Part shown: positions 1 through 9,025 of the stretch, piece by piece
How positions within the stretch are numbered: position 1 is the first letter of the stretch
How the letters are laid out: every line of letters starts with the position of its first letter
NCBI GenBank assembly: GCA_001724855.1
Contig: MEED01000002.1
Coordinates: 1 to 64,000, forward strand
DNA: 64,000 nt
Source of the DNA: Lautropia sp. SCN 69-89
GTDB taxonomy: Bacteria > Pseudomonadota > Gammaproteobacteria > Burkholderiales > Burkholderiaceae_E
Direction of reading: 5' to 3'
Made by a program: the position numbers and the translations under genes
Notes under the pieces: generated by a model
Told to the model about the DNA's origin: nothing
Seen by the model: only the letters and a program-made list of their open reading frames with translations
The model's database searches: none

Positions 1-600
1 CTCGCCGCCGAGCACGTTGCCGACAGCGACGAGGGCCGCCGTACCGCACTGCGTCCCCGCCTCGCGCGGCGCCTGCTCGACGACCCGGTCGTCTACACCG
101 ATTCGCTCGATGCCGACGCCCAGGCCTATTTCGTCAATCAGCGCGGCCCGATGGCGGCACGGCTGTGTGATGCGACCGGGCTTGCCGCCGAGCAGCGTGC
201 CGAGGGCGTGGCGCTGACCGACGAAGCGGGCACGCTCAGCGACGTGGCGATGCCCGCCGAAGGAACCGATGCGCATGCCACCCTGCTCGTCGCCGAGCAC
301 CTGGCGAGCCGCATGCGCGTGGGCGAGCGCGGCGCGCTCACCGACGAGGCGATTGCGGCGTTCCTGCGCGACGCCACCGATCGCTACGGACGCTTCTGGC
401 GCAAGACGGCGCGCGAGCCGGGCGCGGAACGCGAGCTCGCCCAGCTCGTGCTCGAGCGCCTGGGCAAGCTGCAGCTGGTCGCGCGCGAGGACGGTCGCGC
501 GCGCCCACTGCCGGCGATTGCGCGCTTCGCGCTGGGCGAGGCCGAACTCGTGCAGCGCGTCCCGCCCGACGCGGCCGGCAGCACCGGGGCGCTGTTCTGA
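1..600 (+). CDS. Wadjet JetB-like protein, TIGR02678/DUF2398 family (5' partial)
   Basis: The reading frame is open from the first base to a TGA at 598-600, so only about the last 199 residues are visible. The C-terminal part (the FLRDATDRYGRFWRK region, then a segment ending in PLPAIARFAL) resembles the TIGR02678/DUF2398 family. That family sits second in the four-gene TIGR02677-02678-02680-02679 locus, which from memory is Wadjet type III. In other Wadjet systems JetB is a kleisin-associated WHD subunit of the condensin-like complex; this role is inferred for this family. The identity rests mostly on the two unmistakable genes downstream. The next start codon lies 3 bases after this stop. 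Confidence 0.72.
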   Translation, partial: LAAEHVADSDEGRRTALRPRLARRLLDDPVVYTDSLDADAQAYFVNQRGPMAARLCDATGLAAEQRAEGVALTDEAGTLSDVAMPAEGTDAHATLLVAEHLASRMRVGERGALTDEAIAAFLRDATDRYGRFWRKTAREPGAERELAQLVLERLGKLQLVAREDGRARPLPAIARFALGEAELVQRVPPDAAGSTGALF

Positions 601-603
601 CCG

Positions 604-3600
604 ATGCGCTCCGACCCGATGCCTCGCAACGAACGCAGCGACGAGCTCGAGGGCATCGCCGGCACCGCAGCCGCGCCTGCCCGCCCCGCCCTTCCCGAAC
701 CGCTGCGCGAACGCTGGCAGCCGCTGCGGATCGGCCTCGTCGAGCTCTTTCACTACGACAGCGAGGAGTTCTGGTTCCACGACGGCCACCTGCTGCTGCG
801 CGGGAACAACGGAACCGGCAAGTCGAAGGTGCTGTCGCTGACGCTGCCGTTCCTGTTCGATGCGCAGCTGCGCTCGTCGCGCATCGAGCCCGACGGCGAC
901 AGCAGCAAGAGGATGTCGTGGAACCTTCTCCTCGACAGCTACCCGCGACGCACCGGCTACGCCTGGATCGAGTTCGGGCGGCTCGCTGCCGACGGCTGCC
1001 CCCGCTATCTCACGCTCGGCGCGGGGCTGTCGGCGGTGGCCGGGCGGGCGCAGGTCGAGAGCTGGTTCTTCATGATCGACGACGCGGCCGATCGGGCCGA
1101 CGCAGTCGGCGCTGCGATGCGCATCGGGCGCGACCTGTGGCTCGTCAACGAGCAGCGCGTCGTGCTCGTGCGCGAGCGGCTGCGCGAAGCGATCGAAGGC
1201 CGCGGGCAGGTCTACGATAGCGCGGCAGCGTACCGGCGCGCCGTCGACGAACGCCTGTTTCACCTCGGTGCGCGCCGCTACGACGCACTGATGGACACGC
1301 TGATCCAGTTGCGGCAGCCGCAGCTCTCGCGCAAGCCCGACGAGGCGGGGCTGTCGCACGCGCTCACCGAAGCGCTGCCGCCGATGCCGCAGGAACTGCT
1401 TACCGACGTGGCCGAAGCGCTCGATCGGCTCGAGGAAGACCGCCGGCAACTCGACGAGATCAGGGAGCTTGCGCAGGCGGTCGAGCGCTTCGATCGCCGT
1501 TATCGCGTCTACGCCGGGATGCTCAGCCGCCGACAGGCGCGCGAGTTGCGCGAGGCGCAGACCGACTTCGACAACGCGAGCCAGGAGCGCAATCGAGCGC
1601 AGGCGAGCCTGCAGGCCGCGCAGGCTGCGCAGGTGCAGGCGCAGGTCGCGCACGACGGGGCCGAACGCGCCCTCGCGGCGCGGCGCAGTCGGCAGGAAAC
1701 GCTGCAGTCCGATCCCACGATGCAGGATTCCAACCGGCTCGAGGGCGCACAGCGCGACGCCGAACTCCGCAGTGCTGCCGTGGAGCGCGAGCGCCAGTCC
1801 CGTGACGATGCAGCCGAGCGCCTGCAACGCGAGCGGGAGGCGACCGCCCATGCCGATCAGCGGGCGACGGAGGCCGAGCGCGCGCTGATCGGGAAACGTT
1901 GCGAAAGTGCGCGCGAAGCGGACGACGCAGGCGTCGGCGCCGAATTCGCGGCCAACGCACTGTGCGTGCTTGCGCCCGGCGCGCTCGCGGAACTCTCATC
2001 GCGCGAGTTCGACACGGCGGCTGCGGCGCTGCGCGCCAGCGCATCCGCGCGACGCGAGCAGATCGCGGTGCTGCAGCGCCGTCACGATGAGCTGCGCCAG
2101 GCCACCTCGGTGCTCACGCTTCGCCGTCAGGGGCAGAGCGAGCGCCATGCCGAGCTCGAAGGGACGCTCGAGCGCCGCGACGCGGTCGATGCCGCGGTCG
2201 AGTGCGCAGCGCAGGCGCTCGTCGACGACTGGACTTCGCATTGCGCCCGGCTGGTCGAGCTGCGCTTCGAGAGCGCCGAACCGCTCGGACTGCTCGTCGA
2301 GTGGCTGCAGCGCCCAGAGGGCGAGAACCCTGCGCGGCGCGCGCTCGCCGAAGCGCAGCGCGGCGCCGGCGAGCGTCACGCGGCGCGGCAGGTCGAGCTC
2401 GGCGTGCAACGCGACACGTTGCGCGCCGAACGCGATGCGCTCGAAGCCGAGCGCGAGCGCCTGAACGCCGGCGCCAACAGCGCCCCGCCCGCACCGCGCA
2501 CGCGCGACCCCGACGCCCGTAGCACAGTCGTCGGGGCGCCGCTGTGGCAGCTGATCGACTTTCGTGAGCACGTCGCTGCAAACGGGCGCGCCGGGCTCGA
2601 AGCCGCCCTCGAGGCATCCGGCCTGCTCGACGCCTGGGTCACCCCCGATGGCGCGCGGCTTTCGGTCGAGGGCGCGCCGGTGTGGCTCGACAGCCAGTGG
2701 GTGCGCCGCCCTGCGGCGCCTGGATCGTCGCTCGCCGGCTGGTTGTGCGCGTCCGTTCCCGCCGATTCGCCGGTGCCGGCCCAGACGGTCGATGCGCTGC
2801 TAGCCGGCGTTGCCTGCGGTAGTGCAGACCCCGAGACTGCCGAAGCCTGGGTCTGCCCCGACGGGCGCTTCCGCATCGGCACGCTGGCGGGGACATGGAG
2901 CAAGCCCGAGGCGAGTCATATCGGCCACGCCGCCCGCGCCGCGGCGCGCCGCCGGCGCCTCGGGGAAATCGGCCTGCGGCTGCGCGAGCTCGACACTGCC
3001 CAGCGCGAAATGGAATCCCTCTTCGGGGAACTCGACGCGCAGCGCGCGCAGGCCCGCGACGAATGGCGCACCGCGCCCGCGGAGCAGCCGTGGCGCGAGG
3101 CGATGCTCGAAGCCGCTGCGTGCGCGCGTGAAGTGCAGGCGGCTCGCGCGCGCCTGGACGGCGCCGAGTCCCAATGCCGCGAGGCCGAGCAGAAGCAGGA
3201 GACCGCGCGCGAGGCGCTCGATCGCGACGCGAGGGACCTGCGCCTGCCCACCGAAGCCGAAGCGTTGCCCGCGATCGAGCAGGCGCTGCAGCGCTTCGTC
3301 GACGCGCAGTTCGCCCTCGTGCAGGCTGCGCACGAATGGCGCCGCGCGCACGCCGATCTTCTCGCACAGCGCTCGCGCGAAGCCGATGCCCGAAGCCAGT
3401 GGCAACTGCGCGAGGAGTCGCTCGCCGCGGCGCGCATCGAAGCCGACGAGGCGCAAGCGCGGTTCGACGTGCTGCGCGAGACCGTCGGCGCGCAAGTCGA
3501 GACGCTGCTGCGGCAACTGGCCGACGCACGCGAGGCGGTTCGCGCCGCCGACGCGGCGCTGCGAACCGCTATCGAAGCACGGCAAGCCGCCGGTGAAGCG

Positions 3601-4839
3601 CGCGCGCGCGCGAGCGCGAGGGCCGAGATCGCCGAGAACGCGCTCGACGAACGCTCGCGGCAGCGCGCGGCCGCCGTCGAACGCCTGAGGCACTTCACGC
3701 GGAGCAGCCTGCTGCACTCGGCGGTGCCCGGCATCGAAGTGCCCGATCCGGGCAGTGCGTGGACCGTGGATCCCGCGTTGACCCTCGCCCGGCGCGTCGA
3801 GCAGGCGCTCTCCGATGTCATCGACGACGAAGCGAACTGGAGCCGCACGCAGCGCCAGGTCACCGAAGACCTGCAGGAGCTGCAGCGCGCGCTGAGCGCC
3901 CTCGGCCACCAGGCACCGGCCGAGGCCACCGACTGGGGCTTCGTCGTGCGCATCGTCTATCACAATCGCGCCGAGCGGCCCGACCGCCTGGTGGCACAAC
4001 TGGCCGACGACGTCGCGCAGCGCAGCGAACTGCTCTCGGCCAGCGAGCGCGCGGTGCTGGAGAATCACCTGCAGGCCGAGATCGCCTCCGAAGTGCAGCG
4101 CCTGTTGCGCTCGGCCGAGAAGCAGGTCGAGGCGATCAACCGCGAGCTGCACAAGCGGCCGACCTCCACCGGCGTGCGCTACCGGCTGCAATGGCAACCG
4201 CTCGGCGACGACGAAGGCGCGCCGGTGGGGCTCGAAGCCGCGCGAGCGAGGCTGCTGAACACCAGCGCCGACCTGTGGTCGGCCGAGGATCGGCGCGTGG
4301 TCGGTCACATGCTGCAGCAACGCATCGCCGCCGAGCGCGAACGTGCCGACGCCGAAACCGGGCGCAGCGAGCATGGCGGCAGCCTCATCGAGCAGCTTGC
4401 GCGCGCGCTCGACTATCGCCGCTGGCATCGCTTTCGCGTGCAGCGCCTGCAGGACGGCCTGTGGCGCAAGCTCTCCGGTCCGGCGTCGAGCGGCGAGCGC
4501 GCGCTCGGCCTGACCGTGCCGCTGTTCGCCGCGATCGCGAGCTTCTACAGCCAGGGCGCCAACCCGCACACGCCGCGCCTGATGCTGCTCGACGAAGCCT
4601 TCGCCGGAATCGACGACGCGGCGCGCGCGCACTGCATGGGGCTGATTCACGAGTTCGACCTCGACTTCGTCCTCACCAGCGAGCGCGAATGGGGCTGCTA
4701 CGCCGAACTGCCCGGCGTGTCGATCTGCCAGCTGCAGCGGCGCGAGGGCATCGACGCGGTGTTCGTCTCGCGCTGGACCTGGGACGGCCGAGCGCGGCGG
4801 CGCGAGGCCGATCCGGATCGGCGGTTCGCCCCCGCATGA
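604..4839 (+). CDS. jetC: Wadjet JetC-like SMC/SbcC-type ATPase, TIGR02680 family
   Basis: A 1,411-residue SMC-like ATPase. A Walker A motif (GNNGTGKS, residues 67-74) is at the N-terminus. The ABC signature-like segment (SGPASSGERAL, about 1,290-1,300) and Walker B (LMLLDEAFAGID, about 1,326-1,338) are at the C-terminus. Between them run very long Ala/Arg/Glu/Gln-rich stretches typical of antiparallel coiled coils, broken by a central globular part around residues 640-790. This is the layout of TIGR02680, the motor of the TIGR02677-80 locus. Wadjet complexes extrude DNA loops and cleave small circular DNA such as plasmids. The gene starts 3 bases after the upstream gene and overlaps the next by ATGA, so the set is one operon. 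Confidence 0.9.
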   Translation: MRSDPMPRNERSDELEGIAGTAAAPARPALPEPLRERWQPLRIGLVELFHYDSEEFWFHDGHLLLRGNNGTGKSKVLSLTLPFLFDAQLRSSRIEPDGDSSKRMSWNLLLDSYPRRTGYAWIEFGRLAADGCPRYLTLGAGLSAVAGRAQVESWFFMIDDAADRADAVGAAMRIGRDLWLVNEQRVVLVRERLREAIEGRGQVYDSAAAYRRAVDERLFHLGARRYDALMDTLIQLRQPQLSRKPDEAGLSHALTEALPPMPQELLTDVAEALDRLEEDRRQLDEIRELAQAVERFDRRYRVYAGMLSRRQARELREAQTDFDNASQERNRAQASLQAAQAAQVQAQVAHDGAERALAARRSRQETLQSDPTMQDSNRLEGAQRDAELRSAAVERERQSRDDAAERLQREREATAHADQRATEAERALIGKRCESAREADDAGVGAEFAANALCVLAPGALAELSSREFDTAAAALRASASARREQIAVLQRRHDELRQATSVLTLRRQGQSERHAELEGTLERRDAVDAAVECAAQALVDDWTSHCARLVELRFESAEPLGLLVEWLQRPEGENPARRALAEAQRGAGERHAARQVELGVQRDTLRAERDALEAERERLNAGANSAPPAPRTRDPDARSTVVGAPLWQLIDFREHVAANGRAGLEAALEASGLLDAWVTPDGARLSVEGAPVWLDSQWVRRPAAPGSSLAGWLCASVPADSPVPAQTVDALLAGVACGSADPETAEAWVCPDGRFRIGTLAGTWSKPEASHIGHAARAAARRRRLGEIGLRLRELDTAQREMESLFGELDAQRAQARDEWRTAPAEQPWREAMLEAAACAREVQAARARLDGAESQCREAEQKQETAREALDRDARDLRLPTEAEALPAIEQALQRFVDAQFALVQAAHEWRRAHADLLAQRSREADARSQWQLREESLAAARIEADEAQARFDVLRETVGAQVETLLRQLADAREAVRAADAALRTAIEARQAAGEARARASARAEIAENALDERSRQRAAAVERLRHFTRSSLLHSAVPGIEVPDPGSAWTVDPALTLARRVEQALSDVIDDEANWSRTQRQVTEDLQELQRALSALGHQAPAEATDWGFVVRIVYHNRAERPDRLVAQLADDVAQRSELLSASERAVLENHLQAEIASEVQRLLRSAEKQVEAINRELHKRPTSTGVRYRLQWQPLGDDEGAPVGLEAARARLLNTSADLWSAEDRRVVGHMLQQRIAAERERADAETGRSEHGGSLIEQLARALDYRRWHRFRVQRLQDGLWRKLSGPASSGERALGLTVPLFAAIASFYSQGANPHTPRLMLLDEAFAGIDDAARAHCMGLIHEFDLDFVLTSEREWGCYAELPGVSICQLQRREGIDAVFVSRWTWDGRARRREADPDRRFAPA

Positions 4840-6086
4840 GCGACGCGCCGGATCCGCGGCTACAGGCGCTGCTGGGCGCCGACACGCTGGCGTCGCTGCG
4901 TGGGCGCCTGCGCGCACGCTTCGAGCGACTCGATCCGGACGAGACGCCCGCCACCCTGAACCTTGCCGGACTGAGCGCCAGCGAATACGAAGCGCTCGCG
5001 TTGCTCACCGGCGCGCCGCCGCGCCCCGTGAAATCGATGCGCATCGACCTCGCGCGACTCGACGCGACGCTGCGCGAAGCCGGAGTGGCCGCGTCGCTGC
5101 GCGACGCACTCGAACGCCTCGACGGCCCGATCGTGCATCGGGCGGCGATGCGCGCCGCAGCGCAGGCGCGCTGGTCGACCATGCCGGGAAGATGTCGGCA
5201 CAGTGGCCTTGGGGGCCTCCTTCAGGCACCGGCCGGCCTCGGCCTGCTCAAGCGCCTCGCCCGGCAGGACGCCGATCACGCGATGCGTCTGATCGAACGC
5301 ACGGAGGCCGTGCTGCAACGTCTACCGGCAAATGGCTTGCCCCGCGCGCAGCTCGCCGCCGAGACGCTGGGCGACGCGCACGCGCTCGACGCCGGCCAAG
5401 CGGTGGCCACGTTGGTACTGGCCGCCTGGCGGCAGGCGGAGCCGGGCACGATCCGGCGGGAGTCGGATCCGGCCGCCGAAGCGCCGGAGGAGCGCGCACG
5501 TGATACCTGGGCGCGAGCGGGGGTCATGGTCAACGAGCTCGCCCGGCCCGCGCTGTTCCTGAACCTGCCGGTGCAAACCCCCGAACACCGGCTCGCTGCC
5601 GACGGCGAACCCGCTTACCTGTCGCTACGCAGGCTGTTGCGTTCGCCACCTGCGTTCGATGTGGCCGCGCGTGAAGTCTTCGTCTGCGAAAACCCGAATC
5701 TGGTCGCGATCGCGGCCGACCGACTCGGTGCGCGCTGCGCTCCGCTGGTCTGCACCGACGGCATGCCGGCGGCGGCGCAGCGCATGCTGCTCGCGCAGCT
5801 CGCCAGCGCAGGGGCCGAGCTGCGTTGTCACGGCGATTTTGACTGGGCGGGCCTGCGAATCGCGAACTGGACGATCCGCAGCTTCGGCGCGCGTCCCTGG
5901 CGGCTGCGCGCCGGTGACTACGAGGCGGCAGCGACAGGCGCGCCGCAACTGCGTCGCGACCTCGATGACGGACCAGCGGTGGCGGCGATCTGGGACGAAA
6001 CGTTGGCCCCGGCGATGGCGCGGCACGGCGTGAGCATCGCCGAAGAAGCCGTCGCGGCGTCACTGCTCGCCGATCTTCGCCGATAA
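4836..6086 (+). CDS. jetD: Wadjet JetD-like Toprim nuclease, TIGR02679/DUF2399 family
   Basis: A 416-residue protein with a C-terminal Toprim-like fold: the acidic Glu at about residue 285 (VFVCENPNLVAIA) and the DxD pair at about 334/336 (CHGDFDWAGLRI). These match DUF2399/TIGR02679, fourth gene of the TIGR02677-80 locus. In characterised Wadjet systems JetD is the topoisomerase VI/Spo11-like nuclease that cuts the DNA after JetABC loop extrusion. The ATG at 4836 overlaps the jetC stop as ATGA, which supports this start and translational coupling. Catalytic residues look intact, so the effector is probably functional. Confidence 0.88.
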   Translation: MSDAPDPRLQALLGADTLASLRGRLRARFERLDPDETPATLNLAGLSASEYEALALLTGAPPRPVKSMRIDLARLDATLREAGVAASLRDALERLDGPIVHRAAMRAAAQARWSTMPGRCRHSGLGGLLQAPAGLGLLKRLARQDADHAMRLIERTEAVLQRLPANGLPRAQLAAETLGDAHALDAGQAVATLVLAAWRQAEPGTIRRESDPAAEAPEERARDTWARAGVMVNELARPALFLNLPVQTPEHRLAADGEPAYLSLRRLLRSPPAFDVAAREVFVCENPNLVAIAADRLGARCAPLVCTDGMPAAAQRMLLAQLASAGAELRCHGDFDWAGLRIANWTIRSFGARPWRLRAGDYEAAATGAPQLRRDLDDGPAVAAIWDETLAPAMARHGVSIAEEAVAASLLADLRR

Positions 6087-6204
6087 AAGCGGCGCCGCTG
6101 CGGCAGCGACGCCCGGTGCCCTACCCGTTCGTCTGCGTCGCCAGTGATCAGGTGCGTATTCCGGCGCAACGTGACCGGGCAATCCGGCGCATCGTGCGAA
6201 TGCG

Positions 6205-6552
6205 CTATGCAGCTCGGAGCAAGAACTCGACCTTGACTGCGTCATAGGGGAAGACAATTCCTCCCCCCTCCGCACGGTCGAGTACTCCGGCGCTGAGCAA
6301 CGCAGTGACGTCGTCGTGAACCGACTTGACGTCCCTGTTGACGCGACGAGCAGCTTCGCGGATGGAGACGGGACCCGCACCACAAAGCGCCTTCAGGAGT
6401 TCCCAGCGCTTGGCCGTGAGCACCTTCCACAGAAGCTCTGGCGTCGCGAAGCTGATTCGAGCAGACCGTTCTGGCTTGCCGGTGCGCCACGCGCGTGCGA
6501 AGTCAGCCATGGATTCACCGGCCTCGCGAACCTCGAGAGTCACTGTTTTCAC
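6205..6552 (-). CDS. TumA-like antitoxin / winged-helix DNA-binding protein (HVO_A0114 family)
   Basis: A 115-residue protein read from a GTG at 6552, preceded by a good Shine-Dalgarno (GAGGTGG, 5 bases away). The C-terminal half is a winged-helix unit (LLKALCGAGPVSIREAARRV, then RDVKSVHDDVTALLSAGVLD and a PYD-containing wing), typical of the HVO_A0114/MarR-like proteins paired with TumE toxins. The TumE-like gene lies directly upstream on the same strand and overlaps it by 38 bases. The likely role is toxin neutralisation and autoregulation. The pair is convergent with the Wadjet operon and looks less GC-rich than its neighbours, which suggests acquisition. Confidence 0.75.
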   Translation of the reverse strand: MKTVTLEVREAGESMADFARAWRTGKPERSARISFATPELLWKVLTAKRWELLKALCGAGPVSIREAARRVNRDVKSVHDDVTALLSAGVLDRAEGGGIVFPYDAVKVEFLLRAA

Positions 6553-6733
6553 GCTTCCACCTCGCGATATCGCGCTCGAAGGCTGCGAGAAGTGCCTCCG
6601 GCGTAGTGAAGGAGTAGGCAGATTCCTTGTCCCCGAAGTGACGATGATCACCCTTGGCGACTTCGTTGTCGTAGCGGACCACGCAGACATCGTCGACGAC
6701 GTAAGCAAGGCGGTACTTGAATGCCAACACCAT
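6515..6733 (-). CDS. TumE-like toxin (DUF6516 family), N-terminally short
   Basis: A 72-residue ORF whose body (FKYRLAYVVDDVCVVRYDNE, then KGDHRHFGD and a TTPEALLAAFERDIARW helix) is the conserved core of TumE-type toxins. Known members usually carry about 30 more residues before the KYRLAYV block. Here an in-frame TGA (6743-6745) lies just three codons before the only ATG, so the family N-terminus is absent. Either this is a 5'-truncated remnant or a short variant. The partner antitoxin-like gene follows with overlap, as expected for this type II-like module. Confidence 0.6.
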   Translation of the reverse strand: MVLAFKYRLAYVVDDVCVVRYDNEVAKGDHRHFGDKESAYSFTTPEALLAAFERDIARWKRENSDSRGSRGR

Positions 6734-6854
6734 CGTCTGTTGTCAATGACGCCAACAGTAGCGGCGATTGGGATGCCTGACGTGATCTGGTCCGGACCCA
6801 GCGCCCGTCGCACCCGGGGCGCCATGTCGCACGACAGGCTCATCCCCTGAGCCT

Positions 6855-6884
6855 GTTGTCGATCAGACTGTGTTCATCGACAAC
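6855..6884. promoter_or_regulatory. 9-bp perfect inverted repeat, possible operator
   Basis: GTTGTCGAT (6855-6863) and ATCGACAAC (6876-6884) form a perfect 9-bp inverted repeat with a 12-base spacer. It lies between the divergent TumE-like gene and the macrodomain-like gene starting at 6964. The position suits an operator for a dimeric regulator such as the TumA-like protein; no binding data exist. Confidence 0.45.
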
Positions 6885-6901
6885 CGTCCTGCGTGGCGCC
6901 G

Positions 6902-6919
6902 GCACCCCCTTGGGGGTGC
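6902..6919 (+). other. short GC hairpin in the leader of the 6964 gene
   Basis: GCACCCCC-TT-GGGGGTGC is an 8-bp perfect palindromic stem with a two-base centre, 44 bases before the ATG at 6964. It has no T-tract, so it is not a standard intrinsic terminator. It could be an mRNA leader structure or a protein-binding site. Confidence 0.35.
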
Positions 6920-6963
6920 GGTGCCGACGAGCGGGCGGAACGCAACGAGCGATGAGGCCAAGC

Positions 6964-7977
6964 ATGAACTGGTTCGAGGAACTGACGGGATTCCCGGAGC
7001 CCGACTACGCCACCGTTCGCGAGCGGCTTGACGTCGACGGCCACGACCTGGTCGTCCGGGGCAGCAGCCGCCGCTACGGCATCGGCGAACTGGAGCTGGT
7101 GTCCCTGGGCGAGTTGCGCGAGCGGGCGGTGCAACCGGGCGGCGGGCCCGGGCGTGCCCGCGTGCGCATCGCCAAGGGCGAGGTGCGGCAGATGCACCGC
7201 CAGCCGCAGTACGCCGGCGCCCTCTTCCAGGTCGCGTCGCAGTTCAACCTGCTGGAGATGGTCTCGCCCGATGTGACACCCGAAGACGGCGTGACGCGTT
7301 ACCTGCACGACGGCACGCAGGGGCCGGCCTGCGCGATCGCCGCCGGCGCCGCGACGATCTACCGCAACTACCTGGTGCCCGTCGGCGACGGCGTCGGCCA
7401 GACCCGCGATCGCCAACTCGACGGCCTGGCGGACCTGGGTGAGGCGCTGTCGGCCGCGCTCGGCGTGCCCGTCTCCCGGCTGTGGACCATGCGCAACGGC
7501 TATGCCCTGCCCACCGAGCACGGTCTGGAGCTCATCGGGCGGCACCTGCACGCGCTGGACGAAGCGGGCCGCGACGCCCTGCGCTCGAAGTTGCGCATCG
7601 GCATGCACTGGCAGGTGGAGGTCACCGACCGCACCGCGCCGCCACGCCCGAAGGTGTCGCAGGCGTTCTGCTCGGCGCTGCCCGTGACGTACACGCGCAT
7701 TCCCGGCCACCGCTGGGAGCCCTTCGCGCGCCTCGTGCTCGAAGCCGCCTACGAGGCCACCTTGCTGGCCGCGGCATTGCATCCGGCACGCGGCGGCACG
7801 AACGTCGTCGCGCTCACGCGCCTGGGCGGAGGTGCATTCGGCAACGACGACCCGTGGATCGACACTGCCATCGAGCGGGCTCTGGGCATCGCGAGCCGGT
7901 TCGACCTCGACGTGCACATCGTGACCCGGAGCCAGCCGTCGCCCGCCCTGCTCGCCTTGGCGCAAGCCTTCCCATGA
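6964..7977 (+). CDS. conserved uncharacterised protein, possible macrodomain-like fold
   Basis: A 337-residue soluble protein with no signal peptide or membrane segment. Two blocks look like conserved family cores: GALFQVASQFNLLEM...TPEDGVTRYLHD followed by TQGPACAIAAGAATIYRNY (about residues 85-140), and near the C-terminus TNVVALTRLGGGAFGNDDPW with a following helix (about 280-310). The second block resembles the phosphate-binding GxG loop and last helix of macrodomains, so ADP-ribose or NAD-derivative binding is a guess. I do not recognise a characterised member. It is first of three closely spaced co-directional genes next to Wadjet, with a TY-Chap protein 23 bases downstream. ATG 6964 was chosen because the ORF upstream of it runs through the hairpin leader. 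Confidence 0.7.
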   Translation: MNWFEELTGFPEPDYATVRERLDVDGHDLVVRGSSRRYGIGELELVSLGELRERAVQPGGGPGRARVRIAKGEVRQMHRQPQYAGALFQVASQFNLLEMVSPDVTPEDGVTRYLHDGTQGPACAIAAGAATIYRNYLVPVGDGVGQTRDRQLDGLADLGEALSAALGVPVSRLWTMRNGYALPTEHGLELIGRHLHALDEAGRDALRSKLRIGMHWQVEVTDRTAPPRPKVSQAFCSALPVTYTRIPGHRWEPFARLVLEAAYEATLLAAALHPARGGTNVVALTRLGGGAFGNDDPWIDTAIERALGIASRFDLDVHIVTRSQPSPALLALAQAFP

Positions 7978-8000
7978 TCGCCCCCTGAAGGAGCCCACGC

Positions 8001-8963
8001 ATGGCACCCATCGACCAACAATCCGTGTCGGCACCTGTGAGCGTGCCACCCAAGCGGTCGGCCGACTGGCCGGCGTTCGCGCAGCGGCTGGCGAGCGTCC
8101 TCGGTGCCCTGCAGGAAGACCAGTACCTCGTCGTCTCCCTCAAGGGGACGGATCGCTACGTCCAGTTCGCCGCCCAAGGTCACTGGGGACTGCGCGCAGA
8201 GTGCGTGAGCAACGAATACCTGTCCGGCCCCGAGCGGCTGGATGAGCGCCAGCTCGCCCGGCTGCGGGACCTGGGCTGGCACGATCCGACCGGCTCGGCG
8301 CCGGAGTCGACGCCCGAGTGTGACCCCGATGGCAGCCCCAATCACTTCGTCGAATGGCCCGCAAAGACCGCGCTCGTCGGCCTGGCGGACCTGGCCGTGA
8401 CCACGCTGGTCGACGTGCTGGGCGTCGCGCACCCGGGTTTCCTGGAGTACAAGGCCTTCGACTCGCAGGAGCAGACGCTGGTCTTCGACGAGCTGGGCCT
8501 GCGGCGCGTCGCGCCGCCCACCGGGGCTGATGTCGTTGCCGACCTCGAGCACCGGCTGCTGGCGACGGTGCGCGAAACCACCGGCCTGGGCAGCCTGGAG
8601 TACGACGACGACCGCGACATCGGTTTCGTCCATGGGCGCATCGGCGTGCTGACCAGCCTCGTCGGCAACCCGGTACGCGTGCGCCTGCGCGCGCTGATGT
8701 TGACCGACCTCGAGGGCGCACCCGCACTGCTCGAACGACTGAACCACTTCAATGCAGGACTGGGGTCGATGCACCTGTTCTTTCATCGCGGCGCAGTCCG
8801 GGCGGTTTCCGACGTTCCCGCGTGGCCGTTCGTGCCCGAGCACGTCGAGCGCGCGCTCGAGGAGTTCTGCCAGATCTGCGACGCTCTGAACGACCTGCTG
8901 CAGGCCGAGTTCGGTGGCGATTCCCTGGTGAATGAAGAGACGCCGAGCGTCACGCGGCATTGA
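8001..8963 (+). CDS. TY-Chap (YbjN/CesT-like) chaperone-domain protein
   Basis: A 320-residue protein that appears to have two alpha/beta chaperone-like domains. The N-terminal part (EDQYLVVSLKGTDRYVQFAA to ARLRDLGWHDP, about residues 30-95) matches the TY-Chap N-terminal pattern. The C-terminal part (IGVLTSLVGNPVRVRLRALM to ALEEFCQICDALNDLLQAEF) is YbjN/T3SS-chaperone-like. TY-Chap proteins have been noted in bacterial conflict systems, where they are thought to bind peptides of effectors. Its place between a macrodomain-like protein and a phosphatase suggests it is the client-binding element of a three-protein unit. Family assignment is from pattern recognition, not a search. Confidence 0.68.
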   Translation: MAPIDQQSVSAPVSVPPKRSADWPAFAQRLASVLGALQEDQYLVVSLKGTDRYVQFAAQGHWGLRAECVSNEYLSGPERLDERQLARLRDLGWHDPTGSAPESTPECDPDGSPNHFVEWPAKTALVGLADLAVTTLVDVLGVAHPGFLEYKAFDSQEQTLVFDELGLRRVAPPTGADVVADLEHRLLATVRETTGLGSLEYDDDRDIGFVHGRIGVLTSLVGNPVRVRLRALMLTDLEGAPALLERLNHFNAGLGSMHLFFHRGAVRAVSDVPAWPFVPEHVERALEEFCQICDALNDLLQAEFGGDSLVNEETPSVTRH

Positions 8964-9025
8964 GTGCGCTCGGTTCAATCGATACACGGCGGCGCGCCGT
9001 GACCCTGCGGGAGGAAAATTGCTCC

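Noticed and set aside
5005-5229. Possible break in JetD near GRCRHSGLGGLLQAPAG
   Set aside because: The local sequence is slightly odd but the frame stays open and the Toprim residues are in place, so no frameshift is claimed.
6205-6843. 212-residue ORF containing the TumA-like gene
   Set aside because: The first about 97 residues overlap TumE in another frame and lack similarity; GTG 6552 with GAGGTGG is the better start.
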